DNA of 64,000 nt from Deltaproteobacteria bacterium. GTDB taxonomy: Bacteria; Myxococcota_A; Polyangia; HGW-17. The stretch's first letter is position 1. Every line of letters begins with the position of its first letter. The notes below the pieces were generated by a model. It made no database searches. It was given only the letters and a program-made list of their open reading frames with translations, and was not told where the DNA came from. Both the position numbers and the translations under genes were made by a program. Location of the stretch: the NCBI GenBank assembly GCA_016937155.1, contig JAFGWM010000024.1, positions 1 through 64,000 on the forward strand, read 5' to 3'. Below, in pieces: positions 25,612 to 34,981 of this stretch.

Positions 25612-26744
25612 CAGAATTTGCCACTGAGCCCTATTCCCCCGCCATTTTCCAACGGGAAAGGCATAATCATTACAGAACCAGCTGAATCTGAATTGACAGA
25701 TGTCTTTCCTTCCACAACCGGTTCCTTACCACCACCAACAAAGTAAAGTACTGCACCAGTTACAGCCAGAGCACCTGCTGTGATATAAAGCGCGATACTT
25801 GCTGTCATGGCTGTCTTGTAATTGTCATAGTGAGTTTTAGCTTCACTGTCTGCCCATAGAAGATTAATTGAATCTGGAGCGGGACATGTTTCTCCAGGTT
25901 TTACAAAACACCTGTTTATTTTGCTGTCATCAGCTGTGGGCTGGAAGACGGATTCTTTTTCCATGTACGCAAAAACATTTGCTCCCGCTCCCAGAACACC
26001 TACCAAAACCCCAACTCCAACAACACTAAGCCCGATTTTACTCATCTTTGTATAATTTTTCTTTACGGGTTTTTTCTCGGGTAATGTTATTTTGGTTCCA
26101 TCCGGGGGATTATTTTTACCCTTGGTCTGATATTCCTCCAGCTTTTTATTTGAAGCCTTCAATTGTGCTTGAGTCTCCTGAAGAACCCTTTTAATTTCCG
26201 CCATCTCTTTTTCACTTACCCCACCCTTTGCCACTGCTTCAGAGAGCTTCTCAAATTTCTTCTGAAGTTCATCAACCTTCCTCTGGGCATCCTGAGCATT
26301 TTTATCAATAACCTTGGTGTCAACGGGCTTTTTATCGCCGTCAGGAGTTTTCAGTTTCTTATCCTTCAGACCCTTGATCTCGCCAAGTCTCTTCTGAATT
26401 TTCGCCACAAAATTTTTATCAACCTTTACCTGATCGCTTGTCAGTAAAATCTGGTAATGAATTGAGGCCTTGGTGTACTGACCGAGTTTATCAAGAGCTG
26501 TTGCATACTGATACCTTGCTCCTGCACTTGAAGGAACAAGTTTCAGAACACAGTCGAACGCTTCCATAAACTTGATAAAATCGCCCTGATTTTCAAAAAC
26601 CTTTCCCATCTGAAAGTAGGTCTTTGCATTTTTCTTGTTCATTTCAGCATCAGAAGTAGGTGTCGGACAGAAAAGCTTTTCCCCCCTAGCCTCAAATGAA
26701 AAAAACAGACCGGATATAATTACAAATATTCCAATAAATTTCAT
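25611..26744 (-). CDS. Coiled-coil TPR protein with C-terminal membrane segments
   Basis: A 377-residue protein with a signal peptide (MKFIGIFVIISGLFFSFEARG), two or three TPR-like helical pairs (about 35-115: AKTYFQMGKVFENQGDF; ARYQYATALDKLGQYTKA), a long Lys/Glu-rich coiled coil (about 140-215), and two hydrophobic segments (IGLSVVGVGVLVGVLGAGANVF and ASIALYITAGALAVTGAVLYFV). Its layout fits Myxococcota-type proteins encoded next to PEGA kinases. The ATG at 26744 has GAGG six bases before it, preferred over the GTG at 26756. The next gene starts within its stop codon. Confidence 0.6.
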   Translation of the reverse strand: MKFIGIFVIISGLFFSFEARGEKLFCPTPTSDAEMNKKNAKTYFQMGKVFENQGDFIKFMEAFDCVLKLVPSSAGARYQYATALDKLGQYTKASIHYQILLTSDQVKVDKNFVAKIQKRLGEIKGLKDKKLKTPDGDKKPVDTKVIDKNAQDAQRKVDELQKKFEKLSEAVAKGGVSEKEMAEIKRVLQETQAQLKASNKKLEEYQTKGKNNPPDGTKITLPEKKPVKKNYTKMSKIGLSVVGVGVLVGVLGAGANVFAYMEKESVFQPTADDSKINRCFVKPGETCPAPDSINLLWADSEAKTHYDNYKTAMTASIALYITAGALAVTGAVLYFVGGGKEPVVEGKTSVNSDSAGSVMIMPFPLENGGGIGLSGKF

Positions 26745-26757
26745 ATTCTGCCTCACA

Positions 26758-28353
26758 CTATAATGCGTTAGGATCGAACATACTGGACATGGGTTTTTTC
26801 ATGGTTACAACCTTCATGACTGTATGCTTCATGATCTTTTTTACACCAGTATGCTTCATAGTGAAAGTATGTTTTTTGATCTTTTTTCCAAGATAGGAAA
26901 TTTCAAAGTTTTCCTTATCCGGAGCAAATGTGAAACTCCAGTTTTCATAGCCCTTTGCGGTAACTGAAACATTTACCATTTTTTCACTTCCAGGTAAGGA
27001 AAATGGCATAGTCTGTTTTACCCCGTTTAACAGAACGGTGGCTTTTGCAGGGAGATTTTTAACTGTTACTTTTACCTTTTCCGGAATCACCTTCATGGGA
27101 GGTTCAACTTTCATTTCAGGTAACATTTCAGGAATTTTTTCTTTTTTATCAGGCTCCACCACCACTTTTTTTTCAGGAACCGGCTTTTGTGCAACAGTCA
27201 TTTCCTCTTTGGAGTTTTTACCGCCGAAAATAAGATAACCACCGACGGAAGCGGCAATAATTCCACCTATAACTATACCGGCAATCATGGTTTTCTTTCC
27301 ACCGGTTTTATAGGGAACAACCTCTCCCGTGGTTATAGTGCCGATGGGAGTTTCCTTTTTAGAGTGTTCCATTGCAGCAGTTACAAGTTTAGGATCTGTA
27401 ATCGCCGGGGTTTCATTCCTGCTGGGCAGTCTCTCGTTGGTCTGAATACCCTCGTTTCCCTCACCGGTGAAGAAACCGGTTATGTTGCTTCCCTGATAAA
27501 ACTGCATGAGGTCTGTCCTGAAAGCTGCACAGTCGGGATATCTCTCATCACGATTCTTTGCCATCGCCTTTTCTATAACTGCAGTAAGTTCAGGAGGGAT
27601 ATCACTTCTTATCTCAGAAATTGGATGATGTTCCCCTGCCACTATCTGAAGTAAAACCCTGTTGTAATTGGTATCATAGTAGGGAAGTCTGGCACTTAGA
27701 AGTTGATACAGGATTACACCGACACTGTATATATCAGCCCTTCCATCGACCTTTTGACCCATTGCCTGTTCAACACTCATGTAATACGGTGTTCCCATTA
27801 CAGTACCGGTTCTAGTCAGAGACATATTCTGCTTGTCAAGAGTAAGAAATTTTGAAATTCCGAAGTCCAGAATTTTGACCTGAGGCACCGGATTCTTGTG
27901 TCTTTTATGCAGATAAACATTTTCAGGTTTCATGTCTCTGTGGACAACGCCCTTATTATGAGCAGCCCCAAGTGTATCAAGTATCTCACACACTATAAAC
28001 GCTGCTTTCTGTACAGACATTGGGCCTGTTGATTCCAGATGTTCATCCAAACTCTGTCCATCCAGAAGTTCCATGGCAATAAACGGTGAACCACTGGAAT
28101 CAGTACCGGAATCTATAATCTCAACAATATTTGGATGACCGATGAGAGCAGCAGCCTTGGCTTCTCTTCTTATTCGGGCAAGGATCTCTTCATTGTGGGC
28201 ATATTCCTGATGCAGAATCTTAACAGCAACCCATCTGTCAGTAATTGAATGCTGAGCCAGATAGACCTGACCCATTCCGCCTTCACCCAAAAGCCGTTCC
28301 AGCCTGAATTTTTCAATTATTTCACCACTTCTGTCCAGCAATTGTCCATCCAT
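26758..28353 (-). CDS. Serine/threonine protein kinase with PEGA-like extracytoplasmic domain
   Basis: A 531-residue transmembrane kinase. The N-terminal catalytic domain (about 15-285) has all key motifs: GEGGMGQV, VAVKILH, HRDMKPENV, DFGISKF and GTPYYMSVEQ (the APE motif is altered to SVE). After a Pro/Thr-rich linker comes a membrane segment IAGIVIGGIIAASVGGYLIFG (about 350-372), a Lys/Pro-rich spacer, then a PEGA-like module (VTVKNLPAKATVLLNGVK) and a His/Met/Lys-rich tail (KHTGVKKIMKHTVMKVV). It heads a four-gene operon. The start at 28353 follows GGAG by six bases, better than the GTG overlapping that site. Confidence 0.9.
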   Translation of the reverse strand: MDGQLLDRSGEIIEKFRLERLLGEGGMGQVYLAQHSITDRWVAVKILHQEYAHNEEILARIRREAKAAALIGHPNIVEIIDSGTDSSGSPFIAMELLDGQSLDEHLESTGPMSVQKAAFIVCEILDTLGAAHNKGVVHRDMKPENVYLHKRHKNPVPQVKILDFGISKFLTLDKQNMSLTRTGTVMGTPYYMSVEQAMGQKVDGRADIYSVGVILYQLLSARLPYYDTNYNRVLLQIVAGEHHPISEIRSDIPPELTAVIEKAMAKNRDERYPDCAAFRTDLMQFYQGSNITGFFTGEGNEGIQTNERLPSRNETPAITDPKLVTAAMEHSKKETPIGTITTGEVVPYKTGGKKTMIAGIVIGGIIAASVGGYLIFGGKNSKEEMTVAQKPVPEKKVVVEPDKKEKIPEMLPEMKVEPPMKVIPEKVKVTVKNLPAKATVLLNGVKQTMPFSLPGSEKMVNVSVTAKGYENWSFTFAPDKENFEISYLGKKIKKHTFTMKHTGVKKIMKHTVMKVVTMKKPMSSMFDPNAL

Positions 28354-28365
28354 TTTTATCTCCAC

Positions 28366-28665
28366 CAGTTTTCTTAGATCAGACTGAATGTATTCATCAA
28401 CAGGTAATTATCTCTAGTCTTAATAACCTGATTTGAATGTTTTTCAAGCTGATATATGTATACACCCATATCCTATCGGCTGCAAATGCAATTATCTGAA
28501 AATAATCACTATCAGATATATTATCTTTTAGCAGGAGATCTCTCCTTTTCCAAAATTAATGAAAAAAGTTGTGTTCAAAAAATTGCCACAAATACGAAAT
28601 TGGGGTTATCTGAAATCCATAAATCACTAATGGCATAGTTTTGCCCCTTTCAGGAACCATCTGGT
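28366..28665. other. Divergent intergenic region between kinase operon and murJ
   Basis: Three hundred AT-rich bases that must contain promoters for both directions. A 60-codon frame at 28456-28638 on the plus strand has no ribosome site and looks like chance. No clear consensus promoter, operator or terminator could be picked out. Confidence 0.4.
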
Positions 28666-30246
28666 ATGAAAAAACAGGTCAATATCGTAAAAGCCGCAGG
28701 CATAGTTTCTATTTTTACGTTACTCAGCAGGATTTTTGGTCTTGTGAGGGATATTGTTATTGCAACTATTTTCCCTAAAGCAGCAACAGACGCCTTTTTT
28801 GTGGCATTCACAGTCCCCAACGTCCTCCGTAGGCTTCTGGCTGAAGGAGCACTTACCATCAGTTTTATCCCTGTATTTACTGATTATCTGAAAAAAGACA
28901 GTCAGGAAAGTCTGGATTTTGTATCAAGTGCATTCACTGTCACCGCAGTGGTTGTATCGGTAGTCTCATTGATAGGGGTTTTGATTTCTCCACTACTGGT
29001 GTGGATGTTCGCAGCAGGATTCAGAAATGACCCTGTTAAGTTCGCCAATACAGTCAACCTGACAAGAATAATGTTCCCGTACATTCTTTTTGTCTCACTC
29101 ATGGCCCTGAGCATGGGTGTACTTAATACTCTCGGACATTTTGTAATGCCTGCAGCAGCTCCGGTGTTTCTCAATCTCACTCTCATTGCATCCGGAATCA
29201 GTGCCCCTTTCCTGGGAAGATGGATAGGAATTTCACCGGTATTTATCCTTGCCTGGGGCGTACTCCTCGGAGGTGTCGTCCAGTTTCTGGTCCAGCTTCC
29301 ACCCATGGTGAAAAGAAAATACAGACCATCCTTCAAGCCAAATTTTAAACACCCGGGGGTACGGAAAGTGATGCTTCTGATGGCTCCAGCCCTTTTCGGA
29401 CTGGCCATCTACCAGATAAATGTCATCCTTTCAAGACTCCTTGCCAGCTTTCTTGAATCAGGTGCCAACAGCTATCTGTACTACAGCCAGCGACTTATTG
29501 AATTTCCGATGGGAGTTTTTGCTGTAGCGATTGCAACTGCTGCCATGCCCAATCTCAGTGATCATGCAAGTGAAGGTCAACTGGATAACCTCAAAAAAAC
29601 ACTGAGATCCTCAATGGAACTTACATTCTTTGTAATTCTTCCATCCATGGTTGGATTACTGGTGATTTCAATCCCTATAGTGAGTGTGTTTTTTCAGAGG
29701 GGACGTTTCGACTACGCCATGACCGTGGAAACATCAAAATCCCTCATTGCCTTCGCTGCAGGACTTCCCGCAATGGCTATTGCAAGACAGGTTGTTCCGG
29801 CATTCTACGCTATGAAGGATAGTAAAACACCCGTCATATCAAGCACAATTGCGTTAATAGCATACATAATTTCCGGTCTGACTCTTATGTGGCCAATGTC
29901 ACATGCAGGACTTGCTCTTGCAATATCAATCAGCGCATGGGTAAACGCTATGACCCTTCTTTTCATGTTCCGTAAAAAAACCGGTTCTCTTGGTGCGGCG
30001 GAAATGCTGAATCCGGTACTGAAAACCGTTCTGGCATCACTCCTGATGGGCGCTGTATCGTGGGGAGGCTGCCGTTTTGGAAACTGGCAACTTGGTGGAA
30101 ACAATATAAGAAATGTTGCAGTACTTGGATCCACTGTAACCATAAGTGGTATTGCCTATCTTGGATTTTCAATCATTCTTGGTATGAACCATGGTGTAAA
30201 AATACTTTCAACTGTAAAAAGAAAACTTGGTTTAAAAAAGTCGTAG
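28666..30246 (+). CDS. murJ: Lipid II flippase MurJ
   Basis: A 526-residue polytopic membrane protein with about 14 helices of the MviN/MurJ family of MOP exporters. Characteristic segments are SIFTLLSRIFGLVRDIVIA, FFVAFTVPNVLRRLLAEGAL, ALFGLAIYQINVILSRLLAS, LYYSQRLIEFPMGVFAVAIA and QVVPAFYAMKDSKTPV. It moves undecaprenyl-pyrophosphoryl lipid II across the inner membrane for peptidoglycan synthesis. AGGAA lies upstream of the ATG. It is a single gene, facing a lipoprotein gene on the other strand. Confidence 0.95.
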   Translation: MKKQVNIVKAAGIVSIFTLLSRIFGLVRDIVIATIFPKAATDAFFVAFTVPNVLRRLLAEGALTISFIPVFTDYLKKDSQESLDFVSSAFTVTAVVVSVVSLIGVLISPLLVWMFAAGFRNDPVKFANTVNLTRIMFPYILFVSLMALSMGVLNTLGHFVMPAAAPVFLNLTLIASGISAPFLGRWIGISPVFILAWGVLLGGVVQFLVQLPPMVKRKYRPSFKPNFKHPGVRKVMLLMAPALFGLAIYQINVILSRLLASFLESGANSYLYYSQRLIEFPMGVFAVAIATAAMPNLSDHASEGQLDNLKKTLRSSMELTFFVILPSMVGLLVISIPIVSVFFQRGRFDYAMTVETSKSLIAFAAGLPAMAIARQVVPAFYAMKDSKTPVISSTIALIAYIISGLTLMWPMSHAGLALAISISAWVNAMTLLFMFRKKTGSLGAAEMLNPVLKTVLASLLMGAVSWGGCRFGNWQLGGNNIRNVAVLGSTVTISGIAYLGFSIILGMNHGVKILSTVKRKLGLKKS

Positions 30247-30286
30247 AACTGATTTGATTATAAACTGCTTTCGGAATAGCCCCGGT

Positions 30287-31399
30287 TTACTCGGCCAGAT
30301 ACTGGCATTTAGAGGTTCCTGTATACACACCGGTATAGGTGTTTGTCGGCATTACCCCCTCAAGCCATATCCACATATCATGGGTGGCAGCAAAAAAATC
30401 ATAGTGCATACCGTTTATCCATCCACCCACATCATCAGCTCTGAAACAGCCATCGTGAACATAACCGCCCACACCATCTATTTCAGGAATTGTAATTCCA
30501 TCCCAGCCCTCTGCATAGAGCACTGTCCCGGACTGAATAAGATCCGAATCCACTGCCCAACTATGAAGTGGAATCAAAGCATTCTGTGAACTTCCCATAC
30601 CCCATGGAAAATTCACTGAATCGAGAATCTGGTAACATACAATACCACCTGTGGGACAGCTGCGTCCGCAACTGCAGCTTGTGGCATAATTTAAAATCCT
30701 TCCGTCGGAAAGTTTTCCGCTACCCTCAATACATATATCATCACTGAAATCACTGGAAACATTTACAATAGGGTTACAGCTTGAATCATAAAGAGTGGCA
30801 TCACTTCCAGACGGGTAATCAGACTCCATCGCCAGATAATAAAAGGTGTTGTACATATTTCCGAAAAATGTTCCAGGATCACTGTCATCAATGGTTATCA
30901 CAATAGAATCTGAAGCAACAACACTGCCGTTTGAATCAAATCCCTGAAGAACAATATTTCTGGCATATCCGGTTCCACTGAAAGTATAAGTCAGTGAAGT
31001 GTTCACAGCAGGATCCCAAGGATCAGACAGCGGCCAGTCATCAGCAAGAATCTGTACCGTTGCAACATCATTGTATCCAATTGTAAAAATAACAGGATTT
31101 TCAACGCTGGAACCATCAGAAGGAGATAAAATTTCCACCGAGGGATTCTCCGTAATATCTCCATCGGGCAGTGCATCGTTTTCGATGATATCTTCGATCA
31201 CATCATTTTCGGCATCTGCTCCTGCATCATTATTGTTCGTGTTTATATTATTCGTTGCGTTATTTGTAACACTGTTCGTGGACGTGTTGTTATTGGTGTT
31301 CGTATTGTTATTATCAGGATTTACAGTTTCAGGATCACAACCGGAACTGAAAACGACTGATGCCATAAATATAAATAAATAAATTTTATACATATTCAT
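30287..31399 (-). CDS. 3D-domain lipoprotein with Asn/Thr-rich linker
   Basis: A 370-residue predicted lipoprotein (IFMASVVFSSGCDPE, lipobox Cys near residue 21). A low-complexity Asn/Thr/Asp linker follows (about 25-85), then an Ig-like stretch (about 90-175). The C-terminal third has the double-psi 3D motif: SGTVLYAEGWDG, CFRADDVGGWINGMHYDFFA and DMWIWLE, as in MltA/YabB-type lytic domains, with the conserved Asp residues present. A Cys-rich segment (SCSCGRSCPTGGIVC) sits in between. It may act on peptidoglycan or another polymer; this is inferred from the domain. AAGG lies seven bases upstream of the ATG. Confidence 0.7.
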   Translation of the reverse strand: MNMYKIYLFIFMASVVFSSGCDPETVNPDNNNTNTNNNTSTNSVTNNATNNINTNNNDAGADAENDVIEDIIENDALPDGDITENPSVEILSPSDGSSVENPVIFTIGYNDVATVQILADDWPLSDPWDPAVNTSLTYTFSGTGYARNIVLQGFDSNGSVVASDSIVITIDDSDPGTFFGNMYNTFYYLAMESDYPSGSDATLYDSSCNPIVNVSSDFSDDICIEGSGKLSDGRILNYATSCSCGRSCPTGGIVCYQILDSVNFPWGMGSSQNALIPLHSWAVDSDLIQSGTVLYAEGWDGITIPEIDGVGGYVHDGCFRADDVGGWINGMHYDFFAATHDMWIWLEGVMPTNTYTGVYTGTSKCQYLAE

Positions 31400-31689
31400 T
31401 CACATACCTTCCCAAAAAACCTTCATAAAATTCTAGCAGATCGGATTCTGGACATCAATGAGCATTACTTTGAGATGCCAGAATTTTTTTCAGTTTTGTA
31501 AAAGAGAACTAAACATGCTTCGCTGATAACGGGTCAATCCAAGTAACTGGAACAACAGATTTAAGTATCATATCATTAAGTTACACAACAATACACATAA
31601 GTGTCGTAAGTGGAATCAATAACTCAGCTTGAAACCTTTTTTTTTTCTGACAAAATGCATCAGATTTTTTGGTGAAAGGATCGCTGAGT

Positions 31690-32970
31690 ATGAGCGGCAA
31701 CACGTATTTTAATCATGCATATGCAGGTATTGAGGCAATATCAATATTTGTGCCGAATCATTATTTCCCCATTGAGGACCTTGCCAGAGTCAGGGGTGTT
31801 GATGAAGAAAAATTCACTATAGGGCTGGGATGTAAAAAAATGTCTGTTCTGAGTCCTTTTGAGGATCCGGTTACAATGGCTGCAACTGCCATGAAAGACC
31901 TGATCAGGAAAAGTGGTATATCAAAGGATCAGATAGGATGTCTGGTTGTGGGTAGTGAAAGTGGAGTAGATGAATCAAAACCGATAGCTGTGTACCTCCA
32001 CGAGATGCTTGGCCTTGAAGACAACTGCAGATGCTTCGATATTAAAAACGCATGCTATGCCGGAACTGCAGCCCTGAGAAGTGCAATGTCATGGGCAATG
32101 ACACCAGCATCAAAGGGAAGAAAAGCAGTTGTAATAACAACTGACGTTGCCTACTATGATCTTGGAAGTCCAGGGGAACCCACTCAGGGTGCCGGAGCCT
32201 GTGCAATGCTCATAGGAACAGATCCGGGGGTGCTTTCTCTTGATACTGCAAATGAAGCGGTTCATACCAACGAGGTTATGGATTTCTGGAGACCGGCCTA
32301 CCGCAACAGTGCTATAGTCAACGGACACTACTCTCTTGAATGTTATCTTGAAGGTCTGCGTAAAACCTGGTCACTGTACAGGGATATGACATCCTACCGA
32401 ATGAAGGATTATGATTATTTGCTGTTTCATACACCTTTTCCCAAGATGGCATGGAAAGCCCATAATCTGATTTACAAACTTGAAGGTGGTTTCAAAGCTC
32501 TGGGTATGACTGAGGAGGAAAGCTTCAACACAAAAGTACTTCCCACACTCAAGGCAGCACAGGAAATGGGAAATATCTATACCAGTTCTATCTTTGCAGC
32601 AATCACCTCACTTGTTGAATTTCATGACATGAAACCAGGAATGCTTCTGGGAGTATTCTCGTACGGAAGCGGAAGTTCATCAGAATTTATTTCCGGAACC
32701 ACGGGAAAAGCAGTTAAAAGCTGGGCCAATAGAACAGGTTTATCTCATTATCTGTCAAGACGCAGAAAAATTTCCTATGATGACTACGTGCTTTACAGAG
32801 CAGCTTACGAACAGAGAATGAAAGATGGATATTTTGTAAATCATGAACCTTCAGATGAAAATCCTTTTGTATACCTAGGAATAAAAAACCATAAGCGACT
32901 TTATTCTTATACAGCACAGGATTCTGAAGATGTAAAAACCATCGGTCTGACCAAACCGCTTCAGGGATAA
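31690..32970 (+). CDS. mvaS: Hydroxymethylglutaryl-CoA synthase
   Basis: A 426-residue thiolase-fold enzyme that condenses acetyl-CoA with acetoacetyl-CoA to give HMG-CoA, the second step of the mevalonate isoprenoid route. Catalytic residues are visible: Glu in VVGSESGVDESKP, Cys in DIKNACYAGTAAL, and His in LLFHTPFPKMAWKA. The G-S-G-S-S segment near the C-terminus (FSYGSGSSSEFISG) is also typical. The ATG at 31690 follows AAAGGA by nine bases; the upstream TTG and GTG codons are less likely. No other mevalonate gene lies in the window. A mevalonate route is unusual for most Gram-negatives but known in Myxococcota. Confidence 0.93.
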   Translation: MSGNTYFNHAYAGIEAISIFVPNHYFPIEDLARVRGVDEEKFTIGLGCKKMSVLSPFEDPVTMAATAMKDLIRKSGISKDQIGCLVVGSESGVDESKPIAVYLHEMLGLEDNCRCFDIKNACYAGTAALRSAMSWAMTPASKGRKAVVITTDVAYYDLGSPGEPTQGAGACAMLIGTDPGVLSLDTANEAVHTNEVMDFWRPAYRNSAIVNGHYSLECYLEGLRKTWSLYRDMTSYRMKDYDYLLFHTPFPKMAWKAHNLIYKLEGGFKALGMTEEESFNTKVLPTLKAAQEMGNIYTSSIFAAITSLVEFHDMKPGMLLGVFSYGSGSSSEFISGTTGKAVKSWANRTGLSHYLSRRRKISYDDYVLYRAAYEQRMKDGYFVNHEPSDENPFVYLGIKNHKRLYSYTAQDSEDVKTIGLTKPLQG

Positions 32971-33098
32971 CAGATTCAAGGGAACTAATTTTCTCCCAAA
33001 TCAATATTCAACGGCAGGGGTTATTAAGCAGTGGAGTAAAATTATCCTGTTGAATAATTTAAGTTATTTTAGTAACAATGCAACACCGGGAGGGAAAT

Positions 33099-34964
33099 AT
33101 GTATCTGCTGCTTTTAACAATGCTTTTATCAGGAAACAGTAACAGCGCCGGTGTGGAAATCACTGAATTTCACAGAAGTGTTCACGTGGAAAAATCAGGT
33201 GCCAGTACCACAACCGATTTAAAAACTTTCCGTGTAACATCATCAGTGGGTATAAAAAAACTTATTACTCACCGTTTTGACTATGATCCTTCCACAAACA
33301 GAATAAAAATTGCCGGTATCAGAAGAATAAAGCCTGATGGAAAAAGCTATCCCCTTAGTTTTACAGTAAAGGATGCTCCTCAGAGTGCCGGCTGGATTCT
33401 CTGGAGATTCAGAATGAAAATAGTGACACTTCCTCCTTTGGAAGTGGGAGATTCCCTTGAGATTACCACAGTAAAACAAGGGTTCATGATTGCCTATCTT
33501 AGAACTGAAGATGAATTCATCCCACCAATGAGGGGACATTTTTACGATCAGATAATCTTCGGAGAAGAATCCTATCCAGTAAAATTTCAAAAATATTCTG
33601 TAAGTGTTGAATCCTCAATGCCATTGACTTTTGGTGTATATAATGGAGCTCTGATGTCAAGTATCAGCCATAAAGGAAGCAGGGTAATCTACACCTGGTG
33701 GAAGTCAGGCATGAAAGCGTTCAAACACGAATCCAGAGCGCCTTATGGAAGTGATTATCTGCCAAAAGTTGTTATGGCAACAGTAAAAACATGGCCTGAA
33801 AAAAGTCGATGGTTCTACAACGCAAATAAGGATCAGTTCAAGGTTACACCTGAAATTCAGAAGAAAGTTAATTCGATAATCAGGGGAGTTAAAAAACCCG
33901 AAAGGAAAATGACACTTCTGAACAGGTGGGTTGCCAATAACATAAGATACAGAGGGTTTTCCAACGGTCCCACTGAAGGATATACTTTACACAGCGGACA
34001 GCAAGTTTTCAACCAGAGAGCCGGTGTGTGCAAGGATATTGCCTCCATGCTGATCACCATGCTTAAAGCTGCGGGTTTTGAGGTCTATCCGGCAATGACC
34101 ATGGCAGGAGCACGGGTTGAAAAGGTTGCGGCTGATCAGTTTAATCACAGTGTTGTGGCTGTGAAAATGCCTGATGGAAAATTCCATATGCTGGATCCCA
34201 CATGGGCTCCAAAATCTAAATTCGACTGGTCATATGCTGAAAGACAGCAGAACTATGTAGTGGGAACACCAGGTGGGGAAAAGTTAATGATTACTCCTCC
34301 CTCACTTCCGGAAGAAAACCATCTGTCGGTGCAGGCTGTAAGCTCAATAATAAAAAACAAATATAAAAGTTCGTGGATTATTAAAGGCACGGGTTACAAA
34401 GATACTTCTCTTCGCAGAATGATAGGCTATTCTTCCATCGGAGAAAGAAAATCCACTGTGGAGAAACTCATTAAAAGAATAAAATCAGCAGTTGTTGAAA
34501 AAATATCATTTCTTCCCATAGACAAATATGAAAAGGACATGGAACTTAAAATTTCATGGAATTCCAGAAGAAATACTATTGAATTACCCGATGGAATACT
34601 GCTTACACCTTCAGTTCTGGCTGCACCATTAGCTTCCGGCAGACTGATGCCATGGTTTAATTTCAGAGGAAAAACACGAACAGCACCAGTAATGCTCAGA
34701 ACCAATCAGAAAATAACAGTTTCTGAGAAAATAACCTTTGAACGCAAAATAGCACTGGAGAGAAGTTCAAAAAGTGGCGAATTCAAATCCAGATATATGT
34801 CTGTAAAATGGGATTTCAAGGTAAACAATAGAGTACTTGATATCAAAATGGTGGTTATTTTCCCCTCCAGGAACATTCCTGCGACTGAATGGACAGAACT
34901 TCTGAGGGGCGTAAAGATTGTCAAAGATTTCATGAATGAAAAATTAGTAATCAGATTCAAATAG
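33099..34964 (+). CDS. DUF3857 / transglutaminase-like exported protein
   Basis: A 621-residue exported protein with signal peptide (MYLLLLTMLLSGNSNSAG), an N-terminal beta-rich DUF3857-like domain (about 20-235) and a transglutaminase-like papain fold (about 260-385). The triad is readable: Cys311 in RAGVCKDIASM, His350 in QFNHSVVAV, Asp366 in HMLDPTW. The C-terminal 230 residues are beta-rich (DUF3858-like). Substrates of such bacterial proteins are mostly unknown; protease or amidase activity is expected. GGGAGG lies five bases before the ATG at 33099, preferred over 33078. It is followed by a degenerate relative. Confidence 0.85.
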   Translation: MYLLLLTMLLSGNSNSAGVEITEFHRSVHVEKSGASTTTDLKTFRVTSSVGIKKLITHRFDYDPSTNRIKIAGIRRIKPDGKSYPLSFTVKDAPQSAGWILWRFRMKIVTLPPLEVGDSLEITTVKQGFMIAYLRTEDEFIPPMRGHFYDQIIFGEESYPVKFQKYSVSVESSMPLTFGVYNGALMSSISHKGSRVIYTWWKSGMKAFKHESRAPYGSDYLPKVVMATVKTWPEKSRWFYNANKDQFKVTPEIQKKVNSIIRGVKKPERKMTLLNRWVANNIRYRGFSNGPTEGYTLHSGQQVFNQRAGVCKDIASMLITMLKAAGFEVYPAMTMAGARVEKVAADQFNHSVVAVKMPDGKFHMLDPTWAPKSKFDWSYAERQQNYVVGTPGGEKLMITPPSLPEENHLSVQAVSSIIKNKYKSSWIIKGTGYKDTSLRRMIGYSSIGERKSTVEKLIKRIKSAVVEKISFLPIDKYEKDMELKISWNSRRNTIELPDGILLTPSVLAAPLASGRLMPWFNFRGKTRTAPVMLRTNQKITVSEKITFERKIALERSSKSGEFKSRYMSVKWDFKVNNRVLDIKMVVIFPSRNIPATEWTELLRGVKIVKDFMNEKLVIRFK

Positions 34965-34981
34965 ATTTCAGGATTAATAAA

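Noticed and set aside
28456-28638. A 60-codon plus-strand frame before murJ
   Set aside because: No ribosome site, no family features, AT-rich composition; chance frame.
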